Part shown: in pieces, positions 35,489 through 43,987 of the stretch
Layout of the letters: each line of letters opens with the position of its first letter
Numbering within the stretch: position 1 is the stretch's first letter
Origin: JARRQB01 sp965368585
GTDB taxonomy: Bacteria; Pseudomonadota; Gammaproteobacteria; Chromatiales; Chromatiaceae
Direction of reading: 5' to 3'
DNA: 44,268 nucleotides
Assembly (NCBI GenBank): GCA_965368585.1
Contig: CBDUNM010000024.1
Coordinates: 1 to 44,268 of the forward strand
Position numbers and translations under genes: made by a program
Notes under the pieces: model-generated
What the model saw: the letters and a program-made list of their open reading frames with translations, nothing else
Database searches by the model: none
What the model was told of the DNA's origin: nothing

Positions 35489-37561
35489 CTAGTCACCAAA
35501 ATTGTATCGGGCCGTGATGCCAGCGTAGACATTGCGCTCGGGCGCCACCTCGAAATAACGACTGCCGAACGCATTGAGGCGAATATTGGAGTAGTAGGCC
35601 TCGTCGAACATGTTGTTGAGCCCCAGGAACGGCTCGACGTCCCAACTACCAAACTGGTCCAGGTAGCCGGCGCGTACGTTGGCGACTTGATAGGCGTCGA
35701 CCTTGACCTCGTTGGCGTCGTCGGCGAAAAGGCTCCCGACGTGCAGCATGTCCCAGACGGCGTACCAGCCGGTCGGGTGAAAGTAGGAAAGCTCGACGTG
35801 GAACTGATGCTCGGGCACCCCCGGGATGGCGTTGCCCGCGAAGTCGTTGCCGTCGTTGTCGACGAAGGACTCGTACTCGAAATCCGAATAGGTGTAGGCG
35901 AATGTCGCACGCAGGCCCGGGACCCGAGACGGCTGGATCGATAACGCGGCCTCGACCCCGTCGCGCGAGGATTCGCCGGCATTGATGAAGTACTCCCAAT
36001 CGGTCACGTCTTCGCGCGGAACCAGTTCATTCTCCACGTCGATGTGAAAGACTGCGACATCGTAGCTCATACGCGCGGGCAGCAGGCCCTTGATCCCGAC
36101 CTCGTAATTCGTCGCCGTCTGGGCCTCCAGGTCGGGGTTGAAGCCGGCACTGCCGGGTGACCTCGGCCTGAGTTCCGTGGTGGTGGGAGTTTCGAACGAT
36201 GTCGAATAGGTCGCGTAAAGATTGACGGCGGGGCGCGGGCTCCACAGCAGACTGACCCGCGGGGTCCACTCGTCAAAGCTCAGGCGACCGGAGTCGTCGC
36301 GCGCGTCACTGAGGAACCGGTCGGTCACGTCGTACTGTGCGTCGTCGTAGCGCAGTCCCAGCGTCAGTTCCAGATCGCCGGTCACGGCGAACTCGTTCTG
36401 GACGAACAGTCCGTAACTGGTGACCCGTTCGTTCTGCTCCAGGAACAGGCTCCCGGGCGCGGCCGTCGCGTCGTTCCAACGCAGGCGGTCGTCATCCTGG
36501 CGGTCGACGTCGAACCCGATGATCAGCCGATTGGCATGGCCGAAGAAGTCATCCGTATACGTGTAGTCGCCGCCGCCGCCGAAGAAGAAGCGCTCGAACT
36601 CGACCCGATCCCCGTTGGGAAAGATCGGCAGCCGGTTCTGGAAATCCTTCCAGACGTAGTAATTACGAAGTCTGAACCTGTGGTGTTGGTCGACCTCGTG
36701 TTGCAACACGAACCCCAGCTTCTGCTGATCGAACTCCTCCCCGGCGTCGACGCTCACATTCAGGTCCCGGGCCTGGGTTCGGTCTGCGTCGACGTCGGCC
36801 AGGGTGATACCGCCCGGGTCCTGGGACAGGGGCGAATCCGTGGCGTTGAGTATGGCCGACAGACTCGTTTGCGGTGTGAACTCGTAGCGAAATTTGCTGT
36901 TGAACAGGGTCAGTTCGTTCGCCGAAAAGTCACGATAGCCGTCGAGTCGCAGATGCGAGGCGTTCACCAGGTAGTTCAGTTTGCCGGTCTGACCGCCGGC
37001 CTTTATCTGCTCCTTCTCGTACCCGTATTCGCCGAGCGACAAGGCCCCCTCGACGAACGGCGTTTCCGGGCCGTCTTCGGTGTAGATGTTGATCGCTCCT
37101 CCCGAGGACGAACCATAAAGTGAGGAGATCGGACTGCGGATCACTTCGATACGTGTCGCCGAACCCAGATCGATATCGTCCACCCCGCCCTGGCCGTCCG
37201 GAAGGGTCGAGGGAATGCCGTCCTGGAAGATCTTCACTCCCCGGATACCGAACGCCGACCGGGCACCGAATCCGCGAATGGACACGCGCAGATCCTGGGC
37301 AAAGTTGTAGCGATTCTGAAAAAAGACGCCGGGGATGTTGGCCAGCGACTCGTCCAGCCCCAGTTGTTGACGCCCGAGTTGGATCTCGTCCTGGGTAACC
37401 GTGCCGATCGCGGCGGGCACCCTGTATTGCGGTTCATCGACGCGGGTCGATTCGACCGTGATCTCGTCAAGCTCATAAGGTTCTGCGGCGAGCGCGCTCT
37501 CAAAGACGCCATTCAGCAGCAAAAGGCCAGCGAAAGCGCCCCCGGGAATGCTGTCATTCAT
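35489..37561 (-). CDS. TonB-dependent outer-membrane receptor
   Basis: A 690-residue receptor from the ATG at 37561, with GGGGAGGA eight bases upstream. A signal peptide (GAFAGLLLLNGVFESALAAEP) is followed by a TonB-box-like DEITVES. The plug domain has VPAAIGTVTQDEI, VSIRGFGARSAFGIRGVKIFQDG and the IEVIRSPISSLYGSSSGGAINI motif. A 22-strand barrel pattern follows, ending in YAGITARYNFGD with the near-terminal Phe typical of barrels. It imports a siderophore, metal chelate or similar ligand. The downstream ZnuA-like gene hints at a metal, but a repeat-filled gap of ~830 bases lies between. The stop is flush against the MITE copy 2. Confidence 0.92.
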   Translation of the reverse strand: MNDSIPGGAFAGLLLLNGVFESALAAEPYELDEITVESTRVDEPQYRVPAAIGTVTQDEIQLGRQQLGLDESLANIPGVFFQNRYNFAQDLRVSIRGFGARSAFGIRGVKIFQDGIPSTLPDGQGGVDDIDLGSATRIEVIRSPISSLYGSSSGGAINIYTEDGPETPFVEGALSLGEYGYEKEQIKAGGQTGKLNYLVNASHLRLDGYRDFSANELTLFNSKFRYEFTPQTSLSAILNATDSPLSQDPGGITLADVDADRTQARDLNVSVDAGEEFDQQKLGFVLQHEVDQHHRFRLRNYYVWKDFQNRLPIFPNGDRVEFERFFFGGGGDYTYTDDFFGHANRLIIGFDVDRQDDDRLRWNDATAAPGSLFLEQNERVTSYGLFVQNEFAVTGDLELTLGLRYDDAQYDVTDRFLSDARDDSGRLSFDEWTPRVSLLWSPRPAVNLYATYSTSFETPTTTELRPRSPGSAGFNPDLEAQTATNYEVGIKGLLPARMSYDVAVFHIDVENELVPREDVTDWEYFINAGESSRDGVEAALSIQPSRVPGLRATFAYTYSDFEYESFVDNDGNDFAGNAIPGVPEHQFHVELSYFHPTGWYAVWDMLHVGSLFADDANEVKVDAYQVANVRAGYLDQFGSWDVEPFLGLNNMFDEAYYSNIRLNAFGSRYFEVAPERNVYAGITARYNFGD

Positions 37562-38013
37562 CGGATAGGTCCTCCCCAGCGCGGTTGGTGTCGGTTTATT
37601 GCGAAGCAACCGGAGCGGCATTGTGCGTATTGCATGAGTTCTGCCGTTACGACATATCGCAATCTTCGTACTGTTCTCGACGGGCGGTTTGAATCAGGAT
37701 TCGACCGGTCCGGGCGGGCGTTTCTTGATCTTTTTCGTGCGCTTCGTCGGTCGCCTGGTCACATTTAACTCGATCCGCGCCGGAGTATAAGTTGCACAGA
37801 TAACCTTTTTCCAGTGTTCCGGAGTACCCGAGGCGCCAGACCACCCGCAATCGTACCGTTCGAAGCGCTTTTGACCTGAATCCCGCCTTCCAGATTAAGC
37901 GTGGCATCGTCTACGGGCGAGGCGGCGCTTTCGCGCTTTCAACAACTGAGCGCCCGAGGGGATCACAATGCATAGTTATCCCATTCATTGCATAAATTCG
38001 GACCTTCGAGCGG
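37562..38013. other. Intergenic region upstream of the TonB receptor, with a repeat
   Basis: About 450 bases carrying the repeat at 37785-37899 and presumably the receptor promoter. I found no clear Fur or Zur box and no gene. Confidence 0.45.
37785..37899 (+). repeat. Dispersed direct repeat, copy B
   Basis: Matches 34925-35038 in the same orientation. Both contain CAATCGTACC, a TTCG.GCG stretch and GACCTGAATCCCGC at the same spacing. Roughly two thirds of positions agree by eye, with a few small gaps. Confidence 0.6.
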
Positions 38014-38372
38014 TCATGTGTCGGACCTCAAGACGTCCAAATAATGCAACAATTCGAATTTCACGGTGGGGTTGCCACTCATCGTGAGCGTCAGCTGTCG
38101 CTGAGGCCGGGTCAAACGGCCGGCACGTCGAATCAATTCGCGACGCACGGTGCCGAGTTGTTTGAAACACCACAGCGGCGTCCGTTTTTCGGTGGTATTG
38201 CGTTGCTGCTCATAATCGAGCATCTGCATTTCGCGGTTGAGATTGTGTGCCAGTACGGCTGAGAGCAGAAAGGTCTGGTTACCGGCTTCAGTCCGAGTCG
38301 GCACGTCGTCCATCTGTGGATGCGACTTCAATTCGGCGAACACGCCTTCCTGAGTGTCATCGAGTATGACGT
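38014..38372 (-). pseudogene. IS1380-family transposase, C-terminal fragment
   Basis: The frame begins within or just after the stress-protein stop with no start codon of its own and ends at 38014. It reads VFAELKSHPQMDDVPTRT, then AGNQTFLLSAVLAHNLNRE, KRTPLWCFKQLGTVRRELI, RRAGRLTRPQRQLTLTMSG and ELLHYLDVL. These match the end of IS1380-type DDE transposases, which end in a similar RAGRLTRP...LTLT...LL..L motif. The first two thirds of the transposase are missing and I see no inverted-repeat ends, so this is a remnant. Confidence 0.8.
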
Positions 38373-38375
38373 CTG

Positions 38376-39347
38376 TTACTCGGCTTGCTTTACCGGAGAG
38401 ACGAAGCCGTGAGGCTTAACGGCCATCACGGAACATTGTAATTGTTCAAGAACGTCTTCTGCGGTATTACCAACAAACAATCCCGCCATGCCTGTCCGGG
38501 CTACCGTACCCATTACCACCAGATCAGCCTGCAACTGTTTTGCTATTTCCGGTATCACTGTGGAGGCTGCTCCCCGGCGTAGGTGAAACTGAGGAGAAAG
38601 ATGATCGAAGGCCTTTTGGCCTATCTGGCCTCTTACCTGTGCGCGAAGTCGGTCTAAGGCCTCTTGGTGACGTGCAATTTCACTTCTAACATATCTCATT
38701 CGGGTTTCGTCAGGATTATCGGCCCACGAAACGAATAAAACCTCGTAAGGGGCATCCCAGACATGAACAAAATGCAATTCCGCGAAGTCAGATAACGCAA
38801 GCGAACTTGCAAGTTCAAGAATCTGCTGATTGAGACCCGCATCCTCGTCATTGGGGGTATCATCCAGGTTAAAATCAACTGCTGCCAGAATGCGCTCGTA
38901 GTTCGATTTCTCGCCCGGCCCCATCAACCATACCGGACAAGGGCACATGCGTAGCAATTGCATGTCGTTACTTCCAAACAGCCGTTCGATAAAATCAGGA
39001 TTTGTGGCAGGTTTTATCACCAAATCGTAATTACTGCGCAAGACGGCACGAATGACTTCTAAATACATTTCACCAATGAACACCTCTATCTGGATGTTTC
39101 GGTCTTGCTGGTAAGGTGCAATCAGGGACTTCAGTTTTGTGCGGCGCTGATTCACCATGGCTGACTGTAATTCGGAGGAAATAGGTCCGCCGGGAGGCAT
39201 ACCGATACCTGCCGAGACAACTGGAACAACGTCGACAACGGTCAGGTTTGCCTGGTTGTTTTCGGCTAGCGACGCGGCCCTTACCATCGCCGGCACCTCC
39301 TCTGCGGAGGCTTCGGTCACGTACAGAATATGGTTAAATTGCTTCAT
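38376..39347 (-). CDS. Tandem universal stress protein
   Basis: A 323-residue two-domain Usp from the ATG at 39347 (MKQFNHILYVTEAS); an in-frame ATG at 39362 is possible. Domain 1 covers about residues 1-148 and ends PCPVWLMGPG. Domain 2 starts YERILAAVDFN and has the ATP-binding pattern MGTVARTGMAGLFVGNTAEDVL. It resembles E. coli UspE. It follows the antiporter gene after a 66-base gap, so the pair is probably one operon, as Usp and ion antiporters often are. The transposase remnant begins at its stop. Confidence 0.9.
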   Translation of the reverse strand: MKQFNHILYVTEASAEEVPAMVRAASLAENNQANLTVVDVVPVVSAGIGMPPGGPISSELQSAMVNQRRTKLKSLIAPYQQDRNIQIEVFIGEMYLEVIRAVLRSNYDLVIKPATNPDFIERLFGSNDMQLLRMCPCPVWLMGPGEKSNYERILAAVDFNLDDTPNDEDAGLNQQILELASSLALSDFAELHFVHVWDAPYEVLFVSWADNPDETRMRYVRSEIARHQEALDRLRAQVRGQIGQKAFDHLSPQFHLRRGAASTVIPEIAKQLQADLVVMGTVARTGMAGLFVGNTAEDVLEQLQCSVMAVKPHGFVSPVKQAE

Positions 39348-39413
39348 ATCATTTACCTCCATGAGGCTACCAATATGTACCAGGCAGCATGTGAACTTCC
39401 GGTCTGGTTTTTG

Positions 39414-41117
39414 CTATGTGTCACCCTTATCTTCCTGTACCGGTTTATAGTCCCAATCTCTCACGCCTTGGATTACCTGGTCGATATTTTCAGTTGGAAT
39501 CTGCAGCATTTGCAGCGCTGTCGCACCGAGACGAAGGCTCGCTTCGATGGTTTCCGGATAAGCATGAACCGCGCCGGCACCTAGCAGGCGTGTACTTGTT
39601 TCGAGGTCGCGCGCCCGCGCAATCACCGGCACCTGAGGACAGGTTCCGCGCAAATAGGACATGGCGCGCAATGCCGTGCTGGAATCATCGACAGTAATGA
39701 CAATCAGTGAAGCACGTTCAATATGGATTGTCGAAAGCAGTTCCGGATCGGAGATATCGCCGAAAGATACTGCGTAACCGTCCGCTCTCCCTTGTGCTAC
39801 GCGTTTCGGATCGGTATCAAAGGCTACGAACGGGACCCCACTTGAATGCAATAACACGGCAATGGTATGACCTACCCGGCCATACCCGCCAATCACTGCC
39901 TGTTTTTCCGGCGTATCCGGCAACTCAGGACTGGGTGGTTGTTCAGCATCTGGCTTTCTCACCAGCCACGACGCAATGCGATTATTGAAAAGTATTAATA
40001 CCGCACCCGCAATCATCGCGAGTAATACCGAAGTGATTGCAATCTGGCCCAACCGCGTATCGATGACGCTGGAATCCAGTGCGATGGCCGTGAGCGCAAG
40101 ACCGAATTCACCTCCCACGCTCAGCAATAGGCCGGTACGCCAGGCGACCTGGAGATGCACTCCGATCCTGCGCACCAGAACGGCCACGATCAGCAACTTG
40201 CTGACCAGTATAAGCAGCGCGCCGAGCACGGCCCAGTACCATATTGGCGGTATCGCAGCCGGGTCGAAGCGCATGCCGATACCCACAAAGAACATCCCGA
40301 GCAGCACGTCACGAAACGGGCGTACGCTTGATTCCACCTGATGACGGAACTCGGTTTCGCCCAGCATCATGCCCGCAAGAAATCCCCCGAATGCCAGGGA
40401 CAGCCCAAGGCTGTTGGTTGTCCATGCCGCGAGCAATGCCACCAGGAGCACAGCCAGCGTGAACATTTCGAGTGAGCTGCGCTCGGTAACAAGGTGAAAT
40501 AACGGACGAAGCAACCAGCGTCCTGCCAGGAATACCAGCGCGAGGGCGAACACCGCTTTTGCGAGTGCCCATCCCAGTGAACCCGCCAACACGTCGATGC
40601 CTACCGATGAACCCAGTACAGGGATAATCACCAGAAACGGAACTGCCGTCACATCCTGAAAAACAGACATTGCGAGTCCAAAGCGACCATGCTGGGTGTT
40701 TTCCTCGCCTTGCTCCTTCAACAGACTGGCAATGATCGTGGTCGATGACTGGGCGAACACCGCACCAAATACAAACGCAACAGCGCCAGGCAGTCCGCTA
40801 AGCCATAGTATGAGGCCGACAAGCAGTGTGGTTAATGCGACTTGCCCTGTTCCCAGGCCAAGAACCTGGTGCCGCAATGCATGTATCTGAGGCAGGGAGA
40901 AATTGAGTCCAATAGTAAAGAGCAGGAACACAACGCCAAATTCGGCGATTGAATCGAACTCCGGTACGGAAAGTGTCGGGCCCAGCGTGTATGGACCTAG
41001 GATCACACCCACTAATAGATATCCCAGGCTGGTCGGAATATGAAGACGCTGAAACGTGACCACGACGATTATCGCCACAGCCAGAAGCAAGAGAATTTGC
41101 GCGAGATTTTCCATCAT
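39414..41117 (-). CDS. CPA2-family cation/proton antiporter (KefB/YbaL type)
   Basis: A 567-residue antiporter; starts at 41117 and 41114 are both possible (MMENL or MENL). The exchanger domain of about 12 helices runs to ~residue 380 with GYLLVGVILGPYTLG, FLLFTIGLNFSL, AQSSTTIIASLL, GGFLAGMMLGETEF and FFVGIGMRFD. A TrkA-N domain follows with GGYGRVGHTIAVLL (GxGxxG) and an acidic DTD. It exchanges K+ or Na+ for protons. The start codon is only 20 bases from the edge of an attC-like site, so little room remains for a promoter of its own. Confidence 0.93.
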   Translation of the reverse strand: MMENLAQILLLLAVAIIVVVTFQRLHIPTSLGYLLVGVILGPYTLGPTLSVPEFDSIAEFGVVFLLFTIGLNFSLPQIHALRHQVLGLGTGQVALTTLLVGLILWLSGLPGAVAFVFGAVFAQSSTTIIASLLKEQGEENTQHGRFGLAMSVFQDVTAVPFLVIIPVLGSSVGIDVLAGSLGWALAKAVFALALVFLAGRWLLRPLFHLVTERSSLEMFTLAVLLVALLAAWTTNSLGLSLAFGGFLAGMMLGETEFRHQVESSVRPFRDVLLGMFFVGIGMRFDPAAIPPIWYWAVLGALLILVSKLLIVAVLVRRIGVHLQVAWRTGLLLSVGGEFGLALTAIALDSSVIDTRLGQIAITSVLLAMIAGAVLILFNNRIASWLVRKPDAEQPPSPELPDTPEKQAVIGGYGRVGHTIAVLLHSSGVPFVAFDTDPKRVAQGRADGYAVSFGDISDPELLSTIHIERASLIVITVDDSSTALRAMSYLRGTCPQVPVIARARDLETSTRLLGAGAVHAYPETIEASLRLGATALQMLQIPTENIDQVIQGVRDWDYKPVQEDKGDT

Positions 41118-41136
41118 AGTATCGATCGTTGCGAAA

Positions 41137-41224
41137 ACTTAACGCCGCAAATCACCGGCAGCAACAAGCAGAGCGATGAACGAGCGGCGCTTTTCGCTGT
41201 CCGAATGAATTTATTTTGTTATGC
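41137..41224 (-). repeat. Integron attC-like site 1 (88 bp)
   Basis: On the minus strand it starts GCATAACAAAAT and ends GGCGTTAAGT, so both outer core sites (..TAAC and GTTAAGT, fitting GTTRRRY) are present. Between them TTCATTCGGACAGC can pair with GCTGCCGGTGATTTG, leaving unpaired bases as in attC hairpins. It follows the cassette gene at 41249-41680 and is the last site before the antiporter. Confidence 0.65.
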
Positions 41225-41248
41225 GATTTAGTCATATTCAATTTCAGA

Positions 41249-41680
41249 TTAATCACTGACTGTAATTTCAGCCCCAAGATTTAAATACTCTTCAATAGAT
41301 TCCTCAAGATTGTATAGCTCACACTCCGTACTTCTATATCCGCCGATTTCTATCAACCAGCCAGGCTCTGAAAAGCTATCTCTACCAACAGTTTTATCAT
41401 ATACGCTTCCGCCCTGTGAAATTTCGAATGCCGATTCAGATATTCTGAAATCAATGTATCGCATTTCGCTGAATTCTTCTGTTCCAGAACGGTAAACAAT
41501 ACCAAACTCGCTAAATGCGCCAGCTGTAGCGAGCGGTAAGCATTCAAGTGCATAAATGGCGTTTCCCAATCCTATTATTTATTGAGGTGAGATATTGCTG
41601 CACTTGAGAAAGCGGCGAGCCACATTTTTTGCAACCTCAACTTCATAGAAGTCATCATCTGTAAATTTATATTTTTCCAT
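41249..41680 (-). pseudogene. Cassette gene of unknown function, interrupted by TAA
   Basis: From the ATG at 41680, 19 bases after attC-like site 2, the frame codes MEKYKFTDDDFYEVEVAKNV and on to ISPQ, then hits a TAA at 41579-41581. The same frame continues IIGLGNAIYALECLPLATA for another ~108 codons to a TAA at 41249-41251. Uninterrupted it would be a 143-residue protein. The later part alone (106 residues) could start at a TTG at 41569. I do not recognise the family; it is acidic with several Tyr and Glu clusters. A CAA-to-TAA change would explain the stop. Confidence 0.55.
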
Positions 41681-41698
41681 CTTGCTTATCTTTGTGTC

Positions 41699-41807
41699 GC
41701 TTAACGTTTGACGAAACCGACGCCGAACAATGACTTATTTTATGTAGTAAATTCGCGTGCAGCGCGGCCATATAATAGCGGCAGTTTTCGAGGCCAGAGT
41801 TTACGCG
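41699..41807 (-). repeat. Integron attC-like site 2 (about 109 bp)
   Basis: The minus-strand 3' core is GTTAAGC (41705-41699), a good GTTRRRY. The 5' side is less clean: GCGTAAA, one base from the expected TAAC. The inner arms CGAAACCGACGCCG and CGAAAACTGCCGC (in complement) pair. Its position directly before a cassette gene supports the call. Confidence 0.45.
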
Positions 41808-42192
41808 ATTTTTAGCGCTGCGTCGCTTTGATAACGCGACGACCTCGCCGCCGCGAAGCCACCCGCTATTGTATGCCTTTTGCGGCTTTGATTGCTCGCA
41901 CCACACCTTTCCGAAGCGCGATTACGAAAAATCATAAAAAAGGCATTGTACCTTGCTGAGTTACTACAGGCTTAAAAAGAACGACATGCCGTTGAATGAT
42001 TTATCGTGGCTACGTACTATGCTTTTTCCGTTTACCGTTACACTCGGAATTCTGCTCCCCTTCCTTTTCGCAACAGCGCTGTACTGAACCCTTCTACAGC
42101 ATTTCACGCCTACTCCAGACTTCCTTTTTCCGATTGTGCCAAGTACTTTCAACCACGGCTACTCGATGGCTGTAGCTCGAATAATCTTTCGC
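41808..42192 (-). other. Cassette body without a clear gene
   Basis: Between attC-like sites 2 and 3. The best minus-strand frame is 41964-42152, 62 residues from a TTG, basic and without a known motif; I would not call it a gene. A small hairpin CGTCGC/GCGACG lies near 41820-41842. Cassettes without an obvious gene are common in integrons. Confidence 0.35.
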
Positions 42193-42252
42193 GCTAGCGC
42201 CTCGCATCAGCGGCGCGGCTTTGCCGCGGCCGACCGCATACGCTTGTTACTT
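42193..42252 (-). repeat. Integron attC-like site 3 (60 bp)
   Basis: The cleanest of the four. On the minus strand it runs from AAGTAACAAGCGTATGCGG through the hairpin GTCGGCCGCGGC-aaa-GCCGCGCCGCTGA to ATGCGAGGCGCTAGC. Size and shape match the classic 59-base element; only the 3' core is altered (GCTAGCG where GTTAGCG is expected). The methyltransferase frame ends inside it, as cassette genes often do. Confidence 0.75.
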
Positions 42253-43079
42253 TTTTTATTAACAATAATCTCTACCGGAGCTATGTAAGACGCCTTGATA
42301 TTATCGACCATATTATCTATTTTAATCTGTGTACTTTCTTTCATCAGAGTATGCAATCCCAGAGGGGGCGGGCCACCAATAGCTTCTAATTTTTCGTTCA
42401 TCTTCCTAAAAAACTCTAGCGCGAAATCACGGCGATTGTTCTCTTTCGAAACCTCGAACCCTGCATTGGTTAAAGCTTGTATGTATCGATCTGGTGTTGC
42501 TAACTTGCTTATACTGCCGTTTGTTGCCCACGGGACTGGAAAAGCCAGTTCACTCTCTTCAATACGCATCACATCGTAAACGCCAAAGTTTGCCCCACTT
42601 CGCAAAACCCGAAATCTTTCCTTAAACAGAAGATCTTTGTCCTCAATATTCATTCCGACATGCAGCATGTAACCGCCATCAAACGATTCGTCCTCAAAAG
42701 GTATCGAAGTAGCGTTGCCCTGAAGAAGGGTGACATTGTTGTCCAGTTTGACCCACTGGCACAGCACTTTTCCTGTAACTATGTACTCTTGAGTTAAGTC
42801 AATCCCTGTAACACGATTGTTGTATTTGCTTGAAACAAATCTTGCTGCGCCGCCCAGTCCACAACCCACATCAAGTATATGGTGTTAATCGGAGAAACTG
42901 AGTTGATCCAATAATTTTTCGGTGGCAATTCGTCCACCGATATGAAACTCGTCCACGGGAGCGAGATCCTCAATGGTGATGTTGTCAAGAGTTTTACCCA
43001 AGAGGGCAATAGCCCCTTCAATTGCTCGCAGCAGGTCTCCGTGTAGATAGTGATTTGAAACGACTTGATCATTAGTCAT
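42207..43079 (-). pseudogene. SAM-dependent methyltransferase cassette gene with in-frame TAA
   Basis: The ATG at 43079 follows AGGT at good spacing. After 64 residues (MTNDQVVSNHYLHGDLL to LLDQLSFSD) a TAA at 42885-42887 interrupts. The same frame then continues HHILDVGCGLGGAARFV, the class I methyltransferase glycine motif, NNRVTGIDLT (acidic residue binding the ribose) and FEDESFDGGYMLHVGMN, and ends 220 codons later. Uninterrupted it would be ~290 residues, resembling sarcosine/UbiE-type methyltransferases. One AAA-to-TAA change would explain the break. A start at 42869 would lack most of the motif I strand, so the shortened product is probably inactive. Confidence 0.75.
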
Positions 43080-43185
43080 TATTGATTACCTACGGGTTTG
43101 GATAAAAATATCACGTCACCGGTAAACGGCATGCCGGAGCAATGGGAGGGTTGCGACATTCGCTGTATACAAGTATTGCGGAGGC

Positions 43186-43287
43186 ATGTCCGACTTAATC
43201 GGCGTTGGTATTTTCGTACTCTTCATTTTACTGCTTGTATTGACACGTAGAAGGCATGGTGATTGCCGCAGTTGGCGAGATTTATAG
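43186..43287 (+). CDS. Possible 33-residue single-helix membrane peptide
   Basis: The plus-strand frame codes MSDLIGVGIFVLFILLLVL followed by TRRRHGDCRSW and a stop. It has one strong membrane helix and a positively charged end, as in small toxin or regulatory peptides. GGAGG lies only one base before the ATG, which is too close to be ideal. It runs against the cassette direction. Could be chance. Confidence 0.25.
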   Translation: MSDLIGVGIFVLFILLLVLTRRRHGDCRSWRDL

Positions 43288-43342
43288 TGCGTGGAGCCAC
43301 CAGCTCTTTCTTAATTTGAATTATTTTATTCATTTTTTATTA

Positions 43343-43606
43343 CTACGTATTTTTCCAGCGCTCCAGTCTCGGTATTCCCCGCGTCAGTATCCATGCCATA
43401 ACCCTATTTATTCCGTCTTTTTTCATTTCTTGAATGCAATACCTTTGGAATTTCTGTGCGGTATCAACTTCCGGAGGACTTAGGAACTTTCCATTCTCAT
43501 AGCACATAGAACAATACTTTTCGCTCAGTGAGCCGTCAGCATTTGTGCCACCGCCTTTTTTATCTTTCTTCATCGGGTAGCCGCAACTTTGACAATATTT
43601 ATTCAT
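43343..43606 (-). CDS. Zinc-ribbon domain protein (cassette gene)
   Basis: An 87-residue protein from the ATG at 43606, preceded by AAGGTGG. Two Cys pairs, CQSCGYPM near the start and CSMC in KYCSMCYENGKF, form a putative zinc ribbon with the conserved GGGTNADGSLSEKYC between them. The rest is a short helical tail. This small zinc-ribbon family is widespread and of unknown function, and it is often found in integron cassettes. It starts 41 bases after attC-like site 4. I see no clear attC after it. Confidence 0.8.
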   Translation of the reverse strand: MNKYCQSCGYPMKKDKKGGGTNADGSLSEKYCSMCYENGKFLSPPEVDTAQKFQRYCIQEMKKDGINRVMAWILTRGIPRLERWKNT

Positions 43607-43646
43607 AATCCACCTTAATCAATCTCGAACACAAAAAGCCATTAAG

Positions 43647-43767
43647 CACATAACGCCTTGGGTAACCGGGACCGCAAAGCGGTGAATATTTTGTGTCATC
43701 ATGCGAGCTTACGAGCGCCACAAAACGGTAATCGATTAACGGGGTCCGGTTGACCCATTTGTTACGC
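43647..43767 (-). repeat. Integron attC-like site 4 (121 bp)
   Basis: On the minus strand GCGTAACAAATGGGTCAACC at one end pairs with GGTTACCCAAGGCGTTATGTG at the other, and GGACC with GGTCCC, giving a long imperfect hairpin with unpaired bases. This resembles the large Vibrio-type attC repeats. A stop codon at 43769-43771 lies just before it, as expected for a cassette gene. Confidence 0.75.
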
Positions 43768-43768
43768 A

Positions 43769-43987
43769 TCATTCTAGACATTTGGTTTGCTCTTCTTTAG
43801 TTGATATTTTAAAACAATTGAATGTATCAACAATTTGCCTAGCTGTCTTCTCATCTATTCGATCAGGGCCAAACGACGATTACGTCCCATACTACGACAA
43901 CGAATCATTGAACTTCCTTGAATCTCTATCGTTCATAAATCGATCGATCGATTTCATCTGCATTTTGCAAGCTGCTGTTGATATCAT
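43769..43987 (-). pseudogene. Decayed cassette gene, 3' part
   Basis: One frame runs from an ATG at 43987 (ISTAACKMQMKSIDRFMNDR) through an in-frame TAG and a TAA (43880-43882). It then reads SSFGPDRIDEKTARQIVDTF and ends KEEQTKCLE with a stop two bases before attC-like site 4. The last part has normal-looking amino-acid use, so I read this as the end of a degraded gene; the family is unknown. A plus-strand frame at 43782-44069 overlaps it and looks less natural. Confidence 0.4.

Noticed and set aside
37647..37907. Minus-strand frame similar to one at 34851-35072
   Set aside because: Similarity is confined to the dispersed repeat, so it is not evidence of a gene.
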